8,453 nucleotides of DNA, taken from an uncultured Armatimonadota bacterium (GTDB lineage Bacteria; Armatimonadota; Armatimonadia; Armatimonadales; Armatimonadaceae). The translations under genes were made by a program, and so were the position numbers. The stretch is taken from the NCBI GenBank assembly GCA_903924445.1, contig CAIYBQ010000086.1, forward strand, positions 1 to 8,453. Direction: 5' to 3'. Positions 1-6,411 of this stretch are shown one piece after another. A model generated the notes under the pieces. That model searched no databases. It was not told where the DNA came from and worked only from the letters and a program-made list of their open reading frames with translations. Within the stretch, counting starts at the first letter, position 1; every line of letters starts with the position of its first letter.

Positions 1-1
1 A

Positions 2-1243
2 GAGCTTTGGCGTACGGTGCCCCACATTGAAATGTCGCATCTGTGTCCACTTGTGATCGACCGTGCCGTCGCAGCCCTCGAAGCACACACCGGCTCACTT
101 TTTCTTCGGGACCGCGGTACGGACCGAATGCGCCTCACGGCAAGTGTTGGACTTCCCAGCGAAGTCAATCAATCCATGACCATCATCATTGGTGAGGGGA
201 TTGCCGGGCGGGTAGCTGAGTCGCGACAACCCGTACTCATGCACAAGGATCCGGATGCCCACCCGTTAATGCAAGGACGCAAGAGTCGGATAAAGCGGCG
301 CACGGAGATTGAAAGTGCGATCTGTGTCCCATTACTCGCCGTCAACGATGGAACAGTCCTCGGAGTTCTTAGCGTCTCACGAAGAGTGCCAAGCCAACCG
401 TTCATCGATGACGATATGCGCGTGCTGTCGTTATTTGCATCAATCGTAGGGGCTACGTTTGGGCAGACAATGGTCCTCGATGATGTCCGTAGGATGGCGT
501 CGGAACAGGTGGAAATGCAACGTAAGGTTGCACGGTCCGAGCATCTTGCTGGCATTGGACGTCTGGCGGCGACGGTTGCCCATGAAGTACGAAATCCTCT
601 TGGAGCAATAAAAGGGTCTGCTCAGCACCTAATGTCAGTCACACGCGACCGGAGTGACTGTCAGGAATTTCTTGGAATTGTCATTGAAGAAGCGGATGGT
701 CTTGCACAAATGACAACTGACCTTCTTGACTTCTCCAAGTCAGAACCATTGCAACAGGATGTGTTTGACCTTGTCACCATTCTCAGCGACGAAGTAAAGC
801 TGCTTACACAAGATCCAGCCTTCAAAAACAAAGTCAACACAGAGTGCACTGGACTTGTATCGCAGCTGATCACATCTGATAAAGCACGTGTTGGCCGAGC
901 TGTACGGAACATCCTAAGGAACGCAGCGCAGGCTGCCTGTCTTGCCTGTGTTCACCACGGTGAGCCGCAGGTGAATGTCGTGGTTGAGATGACACCAAAT
1001 GGCATCACTGTTCACATTGGTGACAATGGGCCCGGCATACCTGTTGAGCTGCGTGAACGGATTTTCGAACCTTTCTATACGACCAAGTCGCGTGGAACTG
1101 GTCTTGGACTCGCACAGGTTCGACAAGACCTAGACATCCTTGGCATACGCATGGAAGTTGGAATTTCCCAGTATTCCGGAGCCGAGATTACCCTTAGATT
1201 CCCGGACCCTGATACCGAAACTAAGTACGGAAACGATTTATGA
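2..1243 (+). CDS. GAF-domain sensor histidine kinase, probably 5'-truncated by the window edge
   Basis: This is a soluble two-component sensor kinase that should autophosphorylate on His and pass the phosphate to the regulator encoded next. Residues are numbered from a possible GTG start at 17. A GAF domain fills about 1-150 (GSLFL near 26-30, GEGIAGRVAES near 59-69). A short coiled linker follows. The HisKA H-box VAHEVRNPLGAIKG has phospho-acceptor H189. The HATPase domain has N-box RNILRNAAQAA (N302), G1 DNGPGIP (336-342), F-box FEPFYTTK (350-357) and G2 GTGLGLAQV (360-368), so all catalytic boxes are intact. No membrane segment is visible. The frame is open to base 2 without a stop, the residues before the GTG also read as GAF helix, and no good ribosome site precedes it, so the true start probably lies upstream of the window. 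The stop overlaps the regulator start by 4 nt (ATGA). The ligand of the GAF domain cannot be told. Confidence 0.93.
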   Translation, partial: ELWRTVPHIEMSHLCPLVIDRAVAALEAHTGSLFLRDRGTDRMRLTASVGLPSEVNQSMTIIIGEGIAGRVAESRQPVLMHKDPDAHPLMQGRKSRIKRRTEIESAICVPLLAVNDGTVLGVLSVSRRVPSQPFIDDDMRVLSLFASIVGATFGQTMVLDDVRRMASEQVEMQRKVARSEHLAGIGRLAATVAHEVRNPLGAIKGSAQHLMSVTRDRSDCQEFLGIVIEEADGLAQMTTDLLDFSKSEPLQQDVFDLVTILSDEVKLLTQDPAFKNKVNTECTGLVSQLITSDKARVGRAVRNILRNAAQAACLACVHHGEPQVNVVVEMTPNGITVHIGDNGPGIPVELRERIFEPFYTTKSRGTGLGLAQVRQDLDILGIRMEVGISQYSGAEITLRFPDPDTETKYGNDL

Positions 1244-2514
1244 ACGATGTAACGGTATTGCTGGTTGATGATGAACCTAACTTGCGGCGTGTACTGGGCG
1301 CAGTCCTAGAAGCCGATGGTTATCGCATCATTTCTGCCGATTGTGGCCGGGATGCTCTCAAGAAAGCCAAGGCTGAACAACATTTGGACTTGGTGATTAC
1401 CGATTACCTGATGCCAGATTTGAACGGGTTACAGGTCCTTGATGGTATTCGTAAGCTCCATCCGACCGTAAAGTCACTCGTGGTGTCCGGGCATGGAACG
1501 GTGCGAAGTGCGGTTGAAGCGATGCGCCTCGGGGCATTTGATTACATCACAAAGCCATTTGATGTTGACCAAGTGAAGGCAACGGTAAAGCGTGTCCTGA
1601 AATCTGAGACACCATCCCCGGCGGTCTCGACCCCAGCCTTCGCCGTTAGCAGAGGGAGCAAGTCTGCTTCCATCGCGCCATCCGATGCCATGCTGCTTGC
1701 TGGAAAGTCCGGTCTATTGGGCGATTCACCTGTAACCAGGCATCTGGCTGAAAATCTGGTTCGTGCAGCAAAGTCAAACAGGGCGACCGTTTTGTTACTT
1801 GGAGAATCTGGCACGGGTAAAGAAGTCGCGGCTAAGCTGGTTCATGAAGCTAGCCCACGGTCCGCGGGGCCGTTTGTGGCTGTAAGCTGTGCTGCGCTAC
1901 CGGATTCATTGCTGGAATCCGAGCTCTTTGGACATGAGAAGTCAGCTTTTACGGGTGCCCAGACAGCAAAGCCTGGTCGATTTGAGCTAGCGCATGGTGG
2001 AACGTTGTTCCTCGATGAAATTGGAGATATTCCACCTCTTACCCAGGTCAAGCTTCTGAGGGCACTTCAGGAGCGTGAGATCTGTCGTATTGGTGGGACG
2101 AAGACTGTCAAAGTGGATGTCCGCCTGGTGGCCGCTACGAATCGTGATCTCTGGCAGGCTGTTCAAGATGGTACATTCCGTTTGGATCTCTACTATCGCC
2201 TCCACGTCGTGCCCGTTCATCTACCAGCGCTGCGTGAGCGTGGTGCAGATGTGATGTTATTGGCGAATGCATTTTTGGAGCGAATCGCTGCCGAGAATGG
2301 TCGTTCGTTTGCAGATGGGTTTACTAAGGATGCTGAGGATGCGCTGAATAAGCACTCGTTCCCAGGAAACATTCGTGAGCTGCAGAACTTCATTGAGTAT
2401 GCTGTGGTTATGGCTCATCCGGATGCAGCTGCAATCTCTGCAGATTTCTTTCCTCCGTATATGTCGACATCACGTGGGCAGGGTGTAATGGCAAAATCGG
2501 AAATGGCAGCTTAA
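1240..2514 (+). CDS. NtrC-type sigma54 response regulator (REC + AAA+) lacking a C-terminal Fis-type HTH
   Basis: This is a response regulator and sigma54 activator, the partner of the overlapping kinase gene. The receiver domain covers about 1-118, with acidic pocket D10-D11, phospho-acceptor D55 (VITDYLMPD), S83 and K105. A low-complexity Ser/Ala/Pro linker runs to about 158. The AAA+ domain covers about 160-395: Walker A GESGTGKE (188-195), sigma54-contact loop SAFTGA (235-240, usually GAFTGA), Walker B GGTLFLDE (D259, E260), arginine-finger region RLDLYYR (314-320) and sensor II FPGNIREL (374-381). Full NtrC proteins carry about 50-80 more residues with a Fis-like HTH. Here only about 30 unstructured-looking residues follow before a TAA stop. 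The DNA just after the stop encodes the next gene, not a frameshifted HTH. The gene is co-transcribed, with ATGA overlap upstream and a 1-base gap downstream. It may activate sigma54 holoenzyme without specific enhancer binding, as known for FlgR of Helicobacter, or through a partner. Confidence 0.93.
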   Translation: MNDVTVLLVDDEPNLRRVLGAVLEADGYRIISADCGRDALKKAKAEQHLDLVITDYLMPDLNGLQVLDGIRKLHPTVKSLVVSGHGTVRSAVEAMRLGAFDYITKPFDVDQVKATVKRVLKSETPSPAVSTPAFAVSRGSKSASIAPSDAMLLAGKSGLLGDSPVTRHLAENLVRAAKSNRATVLLLGESGTGKEVAAKLVHEASPRSAGPFVAVSCAALPDSLLESELFGHEKSAFTGAQTAKPGRFELAHGGTLFLDEIGDIPPLTQVKLLRALQEREICRIGGTKTVKVDVRLVAATNRDLWQAVQDGTFRLDLYYRLHVVPVHLPALRERGADVMLLANAFLERIAAENGRSFADGFTKDAEDALNKHSFPGNIRELQNFIEYAVVMAHPDAAAISADFFPPYMSTSRGQGVMAKSEMAA

Positions 2515-2515
2515 G

Positions 2516-4834
2516 TTGACGCAGAACACGACATTTTGGTCGACATTTAGAATTCTCCGCGCACGGCGTTGGTGGGTTTTGCTGTTGACGCTTGTCTGTG
2601 CCGCTGCCATCTTTGTTGGAACTGAATTTCAACGTATCAACGCGATTGTTCCTGTCGAATCAACCCTTTCAATAACATCCGCAACCACACCCGGTTCGTC
2701 GTTACCTGCAAGTGCTAACCCGCTCGAGGATCAGGTCTCTGCGGCCTATCAATCTATCCGGTCAAGCGATTCTGTATTTGTCACGGCAGCAACGTTAATG
2801 ACACTGCCGAGGTCGCAACGAACACAACGCGTCCTAGACATCCTCGAACGGACGCAATACTTTGCTGCTTTAGACCTCGAGTTGAAGGAAACAAACAGCG
2901 AAAACTCTCTCCGGGATGAGCATCAACGTATTGCTGACATCATTAGCAGCCCACGGGATGCGCAGGGAACCTTTGCTGATTCTGGCATCACTGGAGATGT
3001 TTCTGCCATTGTCAGCGAGCTGCGTCGGCGAATCGCGGTCACTGTGAGTGAAGCGATTCACTCAGCGGATGCGAATCGTAAATTTGATCCTGTCATTCGT
3101 TTGACAGGTTCTTTTTCACGGCCGGCTGAGGGAATGCTGGCTGTTAACATGTTGTCTGTTGCGGCATTGTCCGATGCAGATCGTGCATCCCGACAATCGA
3201 ACGCTGCGAGACTCGCAAGACTTGGTAAGCAACGAAAGCTGTTGCAAAGCCAGCTGGATGTTGCTAACAACACGCTGATTGTCTTTCGATCTGCCGGTGC
3301 ATTAAATAGTCGCATTGGCATGGTGGCTGACCAAACCTTTGTGCGCTACCAAGCTTTGGAACAGGAAGAGCAGCGTCTCAGGATGCGCCTCGCTGGTATG
3401 AACGAGAGAGTCGACTCGTTCCGGAATGCGATCAGTGGCGTAAAGCAAGTTGAAAAAGTAACGGTATCGTCATCGGAAAACCCGGTTTTGATCGCAGCTG
3501 AGCAACGCTTACAGCTTGCAAAGAGCGCAATGCTAGTCGTGGAGCGGAGTAATCTAGGTGTCCGCAGCGATGAATACATCAAGGCTGAAAGCGATCTGTT
3601 GTCAGCGCAGCGTGATCTGGATGCTGCACAACGTCGGACGCAGACGATGTCGCGATGGAGTGATCGCTTTGATGCATTGGCAATCAAGCTGGCGGATGCA
3701 GACGCAGAGCGTGGCGACCTCAAGCGAAGTTTGGATCAGGTCATAGCGGATCGGTCCAAGATGGAGCGGCAGTGGGGGCTTGCACCGCAGCTGCAAAGCA
3801 AGTTTGACAACATCAATCGGCAAATAAAGGTCATTGATGAGCGACTCGGAAAAATCGACCAAGAGCTGACGGCTGCAGCGACCGAATCGGCAACAATCGT
3901 TCCGGTGATGTCTCTGCAATCGCACGCACACTTGCTCCCGGTTGATCCGGTGAATCGCTGGAAGGTCCTCGTCTACGGCCTGGCGCTTTCGAGTGTCGTG
4001 TCAGCGCTCCTTGCAATAGGGATGTCAAGACTGGACAACACCATTCGGACCGGCGGAGATCTGGAGCGGGAAATGGGAGTGAATGTCTTGGCATCCATTC
4101 CAGCCCACCATGGCGATCCCATCGAGGGTGCCAAAGTCGTGCTCAACGATCCGCTCTCCGGAGTTGCTGAAGCGTTTAGGCTACTTCGAACCGATATTCA
4201 GCTTTCACTCGCAACGCATCATTTCAAGACACTCCTCGTTGTTGGTGCGCGTCCGGGGGATGGTGCAAGCACGGTTGCTTCGAATCTAGCTATTGCACTC
4301 GCGCAGACAGGTCGTAAGGTTGTGTTGGTGGATGCCGACTTGCGGCGTCCGATGTTACATATGCTGTTTAGTGCGAATCCGGCGGCAGGTGTTTCCTCTG
4401 TTCTCAATGGGAACTTTAGTCTGGATGCAGCTGTGCAGCCAACAGAGCAGGATGGCTTGTTTGTCCTGCCTGCGGGTCCTGCGGTCAAGTTGGCGAGCGA
4501 ACTGTTGTCCGGTGCCGCAATGGGACGACTCTTGGTTGAGTTGAAATCTAGATTTGACATGGTCATCGTGGATGCACCATCGCCAATCATATTCGCAGAT
4601 GCACTTGTCCTTGGTTCACAGCTGGATGTTGCATTGATTGTGGCAAAAGCGGGTCACACGCCTCGCGGTGTTGAGCAGCAGGCCCGCCGTCAGCTGGAGC
4701 GCACAAAGATTGACTTGTTAGGTGTTGTGATTAATCAGGTGGAGCCGGCGCGCGTAGACTCGCTGTACTTCCAGGACCGGTACTATTCGGCAGATGCTGG
4801 TCACGGCACGGTCAAAACCGCGTCAGAACTGTAA
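2516..4834 (+). CDS. Wzz/BY-kinase-type exopolysaccharide chain-length and export regulator (atypical P-loop)
   Basis: This is an inner-membrane polysaccharide co-polymerase fused to a cytoplasmic bacterial tyrosine-kinase-like ATPase (772 aa, usual size for the fused form), expected to control chain length and export of exopolysaccharide. Domains in order: cytoplasmic N-terminus; TM1 about 19-36 (WWVLLLTLVCAAAIFVG); long periplasmic region with coiled-coil-rich stretches about 215-455; Pro motif LPVDP before TM2 about 484-503; then the kinase domain with EX2RX2R oligomerisation motif (E552, R555, R558), P-loop PGDGAST (580-586), Walker A' VLVDAD (D606, D608) and Walker B VIVDAP (D686). The P-loop position normally held by Lys (GEGKST) is Ala584, encoded GCA, so ATP binding or kinase activity is doubtful. 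The C-terminus keeps a small Tyr cluster (Y751, Y756, Y757). The start is TTG, 1 nt after the regulator stop. An in-frame stop at 2486-2488 excludes a longer start with ATG, and the N-terminus fits the family. It is the last gene of the operon in view. Confidence 0.9.
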   Translation: MTQNTTFWSTFRILRARRWWVLLLTLVCAAAIFVGTEFQRINAIVPVESTLSITSATTPGSSLPASANPLEDQVSAAYQSIRSSDSVFVTAATLMTLPRSQRTQRVLDILERTQYFAALDLELKETNSENSLRDEHQRIADIISSPRDAQGTFADSGITGDVSAIVSELRRRIAVTVSEAIHSADANRKFDPVIRLTGSFSRPAEGMLAVNMLSVAALSDADRASRQSNAARLARLGKQRKLLQSQLDVANNTLIVFRSAGALNSRIGMVADQTFVRYQALEQEEQRLRMRLAGMNERVDSFRNAISGVKQVEKVTVSSSENPVLIAAEQRLQLAKSAMLVVERSNLGVRSDEYIKAESDLLSAQRDLDAAQRRTQTMSRWSDRFDALAIKLADADAERGDLKRSLDQVIADRSKMERQWGLAPQLQSKFDNINRQIKVIDERLGKIDQELTAAATESATIVPVMSLQSHAHLLPVDPVNRWKVLVYGLALSSVVSALLAIGMSRLDNTIRTGGDLEREMGVNVLASIPAHHGDPIEGAKVVLNDPLSGVAEAFRLLRTDIQLSLATHHFKTLLVVGARPGDGASTVASNLAIALAQTGRKVVLVDADLRRPMLHMLFSANPAAGVSSVLNGNFSLDAAVQPTEQDGLFVLPAGPAVKLASELLSGAAMGRLLVELKSRFDMVIVDAPSPIIFADALVLGSQLDVALIVAKAGHTPRGVEQQARRQLERTKIDLLGVVINQVEPARVDSLYFQDRYYSADAGHGTVKTASEL

Positions 4835-4942
4835 CTTCCACTGCTCTCGATCAGCAATAGGCGTACGTTCATATAAGTATGAATCTTATCTACGTCTCGA
4901 AATGTGATCTTCTAATACCAATGCATTTAGTTGTGAAGTGTT
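4835..4942. other. Convergent intergenic region
   Basis: A short AT-rich gap separates two genes that face each other, the exopolysaccharide operon from the left and the clostripain-like gene from the right. No ORF, promoter or RNA gene is apparent. It contains one small perfect hairpin, listed separately, which is the only candidate for transcription termination. Confidence 0.6.
4868..4883. terminator. Weak candidate bidirectional terminator hairpin
   Basis: A perfect 6-bp inverted repeat, TTCATA / TATGAA, flanks a 4-nt loop TAAG, with a possible G-U pair extending it by one. It sits 33 bases after the exopolysaccharide operon and 59 bases after the opposing gene, where a shared terminator would be expected. 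The stem is AT-rich and no clear T-run follows on either strand, so intrinsic termination would be weak. Confidence 0.22.
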
Positions 4943-6307
4943 TTACCGCGGACCATTCTCAAGGAATGCCATCCAGTTTGGAGCGGCTTTCGCGAGTGCG
5001 AGCTCTTTGTAACGTTGACCAAAGCCATTTGCCTGCTCAATATCGATCGTCCTGAACCGTATTGGAGTCGGGAGGTAGATCGCGAGGCCCTGTGAGCGCG
5101 GGTGTTGCGCACCATTGACATTTTTCACGATAACGGCCTTCACCGCAGTGCGGAGAGCCACTGCTGCGGCTTGCACATCTGGGTCAGGGATATAAAAGTT
5201 ACCTTGCGCATCTCTATCGGTAAGCAGGTCGATAAAGTCTAGAAGATCCTTGTTTTCCGCATAAGCATAGCTCTCTGCGAGAGCCCGTGAGTCTGAAATG
5301 GCTGTGCCGTACGAATCGGATGCCGATAGCAGAGCTACGCCAAGGTTATCCAAGTACTGGGACAACAGTGCTACCTGACTGGTATCAATCACGGATTGCG
5401 TTGTATTGCTAAGTGTTCCATAGCGATTGATTGTCTGGGTGACTAGGTCAACCGCAAGGTCTTTAGTCTGAATACTTGGCGTACGCACGAGTGTCCGGGC
5501 AAACGCGTCGTACGGAAGCCCTTCGCCTGGCGGGCTCTCTTGTGATCCGACAATGTACTCGGCCTTGTTTCGTAGCTCATAGATGACTTCTGTCATCTGC
5601 ATGAGAGAGCAGTCCATTACAAGTAAGTCCCACATCCGGCCACTTGGATGCGACATTGCTCCGGGGAGGTCGATCGTATCGATGTGGTTCCCTGTGACAT
5701 CATCGTAGGATAGGCCACGGGTTACCTTTTTGACGGACTTTACAGAGCGCCATCCGGCGCCGTGATTCCATAGAACCAGACAGTAGCGACGCGCAGGGAA
5801 GGTCGTGACGCCCCATTGAATAAACTCACTCAGACGGGATTTGTCGCCCATGTCCACCCCGTTGTGTTGGCTGATCAGGGTGCTTTCTATCTGTGTCGGG
5901 TCGTTAGCACGGTCAACATAAAATCGGCGCGTATCTCCCCAGTCACCATCTGAGTTGTCGTACCGTCCCGCAAAGCGCTTGTATTGAACGACAAAATTGA
6001 TATCTTCTGTAGAGCCGGATTGCTCAAGCTGATTCGTGTTTAGAAGGCCGTAGGTCTCAAGGTCATTGGCACCGTTCATGTAAATGAGAACAGTCCATTC
6101 CTTCGCAGGTTGTATATCTGGATCGACCCGAACCGTCCAACCTGGCTGGGCAACCTTCTGACCACCCGCAGTGCTGAGAAGGCGAGCTGATGCCGGTAGC
6201 TTATAGGTTGTCCCGCCTCCGCATCCGGCAACGATGGCCTCGATGGAAAAGCCAAGCGATGTAAATCCTGCTAGCTTGAGTGCATCACGTCGGTTGAGCT
6301 GCTTCAT
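4943..6307 (-). CDS. Clostripain-family (peptidase C11) lipoprotein, Tat-like signal, altered nucleophile motif
   Basis: This predicted exported C11 cysteine-peptidase homologue has 454 aa from the chosen start. N-terminus MKQLNRRDALKLAG carries a twin-arginine-like pair (R6-R7) and a short hydrophobic stretch, then lipobox VAGC with C29, followed by Gly-rich sequence, so it is probably Tat-exported and lipid-anchored. The C11 fold is shown by EWTVLIYMNGANDLE near 70-84, LVLWNHGAGW with catalytic H182, and LLVMDCSLMQMTEV followed by GSQESPPGEGLPYD. Known C11 enzymes have D-x-C-x-M-x-x-x-E; here the ungapped match reads D232-C233-S234-L-M, putting Ser at the nucleophile position and Cys one residue early. 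Activity is therefore uncertain. A longer in-frame ATG at 6364 has no ribosome site and would bury the signal. The ATG at 6307 has AGAGA (6312-6316) four bases upstream. The gene is monocistronic, convergent with the exopolysaccharide operon and divergent from the sigma-like module. Confidence 0.88.
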   Translation of the reverse strand: MKQLNRRDALKLAGFTSLGFSIEAIVAGCGGGTTYKLPASARLLSTAGGQKVAQPGWTVRVDPDIQPAKEWTVLIYMNGANDLETYGLLNTNQLEQSGSTEDINFVVQYKRFAGRYDNSDGDWGDTRRFYVDRANDPTQIESTLISQHNGVDMGDKSRLSEFIQWGVTTFPARRYCLVLWNHGAGWRSVKSVKKVTRGLSYDDVTGNHIDTIDLPGAMSHPSGRMWDLLVMDCSLMQMTEVIYELRNKAEYIVGSQESPPGEGLPYDAFARTLVRTPSIQTKDLAVDLVTQTINRYGTLSNTTQSVIDTSQVALLSQYLDNLGVALLSASDSYGTAISDSRALAESYAYAENKDLLDFIDLLTDRDAQGNFYIPDPDVQAAAVALRTAVKAVIVKNVNGAQHPRSQGLAIYLPTPIRFRTIDIEQANGFGQRYKELALAKAAPNWMAFLENGPR

Positions 6308-6311
6308 ATTG

Positions 6312-6316
6312 TCTCT
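6312..6316 (-). promoter_or_regulatory. Ribosome-binding site deciding the clostripain-like start
   Basis: On the minus strand AGAGA lies four bases before the ATG at 6307. The alternative ATG at 6364 has only AT-rich sequence upstream. This favours the start that exposes the twin-arginine/lipobox signal at the N-terminus. Confidence 0.5.
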
Positions 6317-6368
6317 ATGATACGCAACGGACTTTGTACCTTCACGCATCATCCAAGAAATCATGTAA

Positions 6369-6397
6369 ATTCAATCTTTCCGGATTGCGACTGTAAA
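6369..6397 (-). promoter_or_regulatory. Candidate sigma70-type promoter for the clostripain-like gene
   Basis: On the minus strand TTTACA (6392-6397, 5 of 6 to the -35 consensus) is followed after 17 bases by TTGAAT (6369-6374, 4 of 6 to the -10 consensus). Transcription would start near 6362, giving a leader of about 55 bases to the ATG at 6307. This also argues against the upstream ATG at 6364. The match is weak and could be chance. Confidence 0.25.
6372..6387. repeat. Small inverted repeat in the divergent promoter region
   Basis: CAATC and GATTG form a 5-bp palindrome with a 6-base centre (TTTCCG). It overlaps the candidate -10/spacer of the clostripain-like promoter and lies 24 bases before the sigma-like start codon. 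It is placed where an operator for an HTH regulator might sit, but it is short enough to be coincidental. Confidence 0.2.
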
Positions 6398-6399
6398 GT

Positions 6400-6403
6400 A
6401 GAG
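6400..6403 (+). promoter_or_regulatory. Ribosome-binding site deciding the sigma-like start
   Basis: AGAG ends 8 bases before the ATG at 6412, good spacing. The in-frame TTG at 6406 would be only 2 bases away, too close, so the ATG is preferred. Confidence 0.5.
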
Positions 6404-6411
6404 TATTGCCA

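Larger units (their letters stand above)
6308..6411. promoter_or_regulatory. Divergent intergenic control region
   Basis: About 100 bases separate the divergent starts of the clostripain-like gene and the sigma-like module, so both promoters should lie here. On the minus strand TTTACA and TTGAAT are 17 bases apart (entered separately). On the plus strand the best pair I can find is TTCACG (6341-6346) and TGTAAA (6364-6369), also 17 apart and only 4 of 6 matches each. A small inverted repeat, CAATC/GATTG, lies at 6372-6387. No sigma54-type GG/GC promoter is seen. Confidence 0.45.

Noticed and set aside
1808..1828. TGGCACGG inside the regulator gene as a sigma54 -24 element
   Set aside because: No GC-type -12 element at the required spacing. 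The sequence is explained by the conserved Walker A GTGK coding.
2..2514. Naming the kinase/regulator pair prsK/prsR (exosortase-linked system)
   Set aside because: The layout is similar, but the N-terminal membrane domain typical of PrsK is not visible, no exosortase or PEP-CTERM sequence is in the window, and the regulator lacks the HTH.
2500..2640. A frameshift hiding the missing Fis HTH of the regulator
   Set aside because: Bases after 2516 read cleanly as a Wzz-type N-terminus with TM1, and no frame in the junction gives an HTH-like sequence.
3058..4590. Several minus-strand ORFs of about 85-125 residues inside the BY-kinase gene
   Set aside because: Compositionally biased Ser/Arg/Ala translations typical of shadow frames. 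The plus strand encodes a continuous recognisable protein.
6308..6364. Upstream ATG at 6364 as start of the clostripain-like protein
   Set aside because: It has no ribosome site, would place 19 polar residues before the twin-arginine/lipobox signal, and lies about where transcription might begin.
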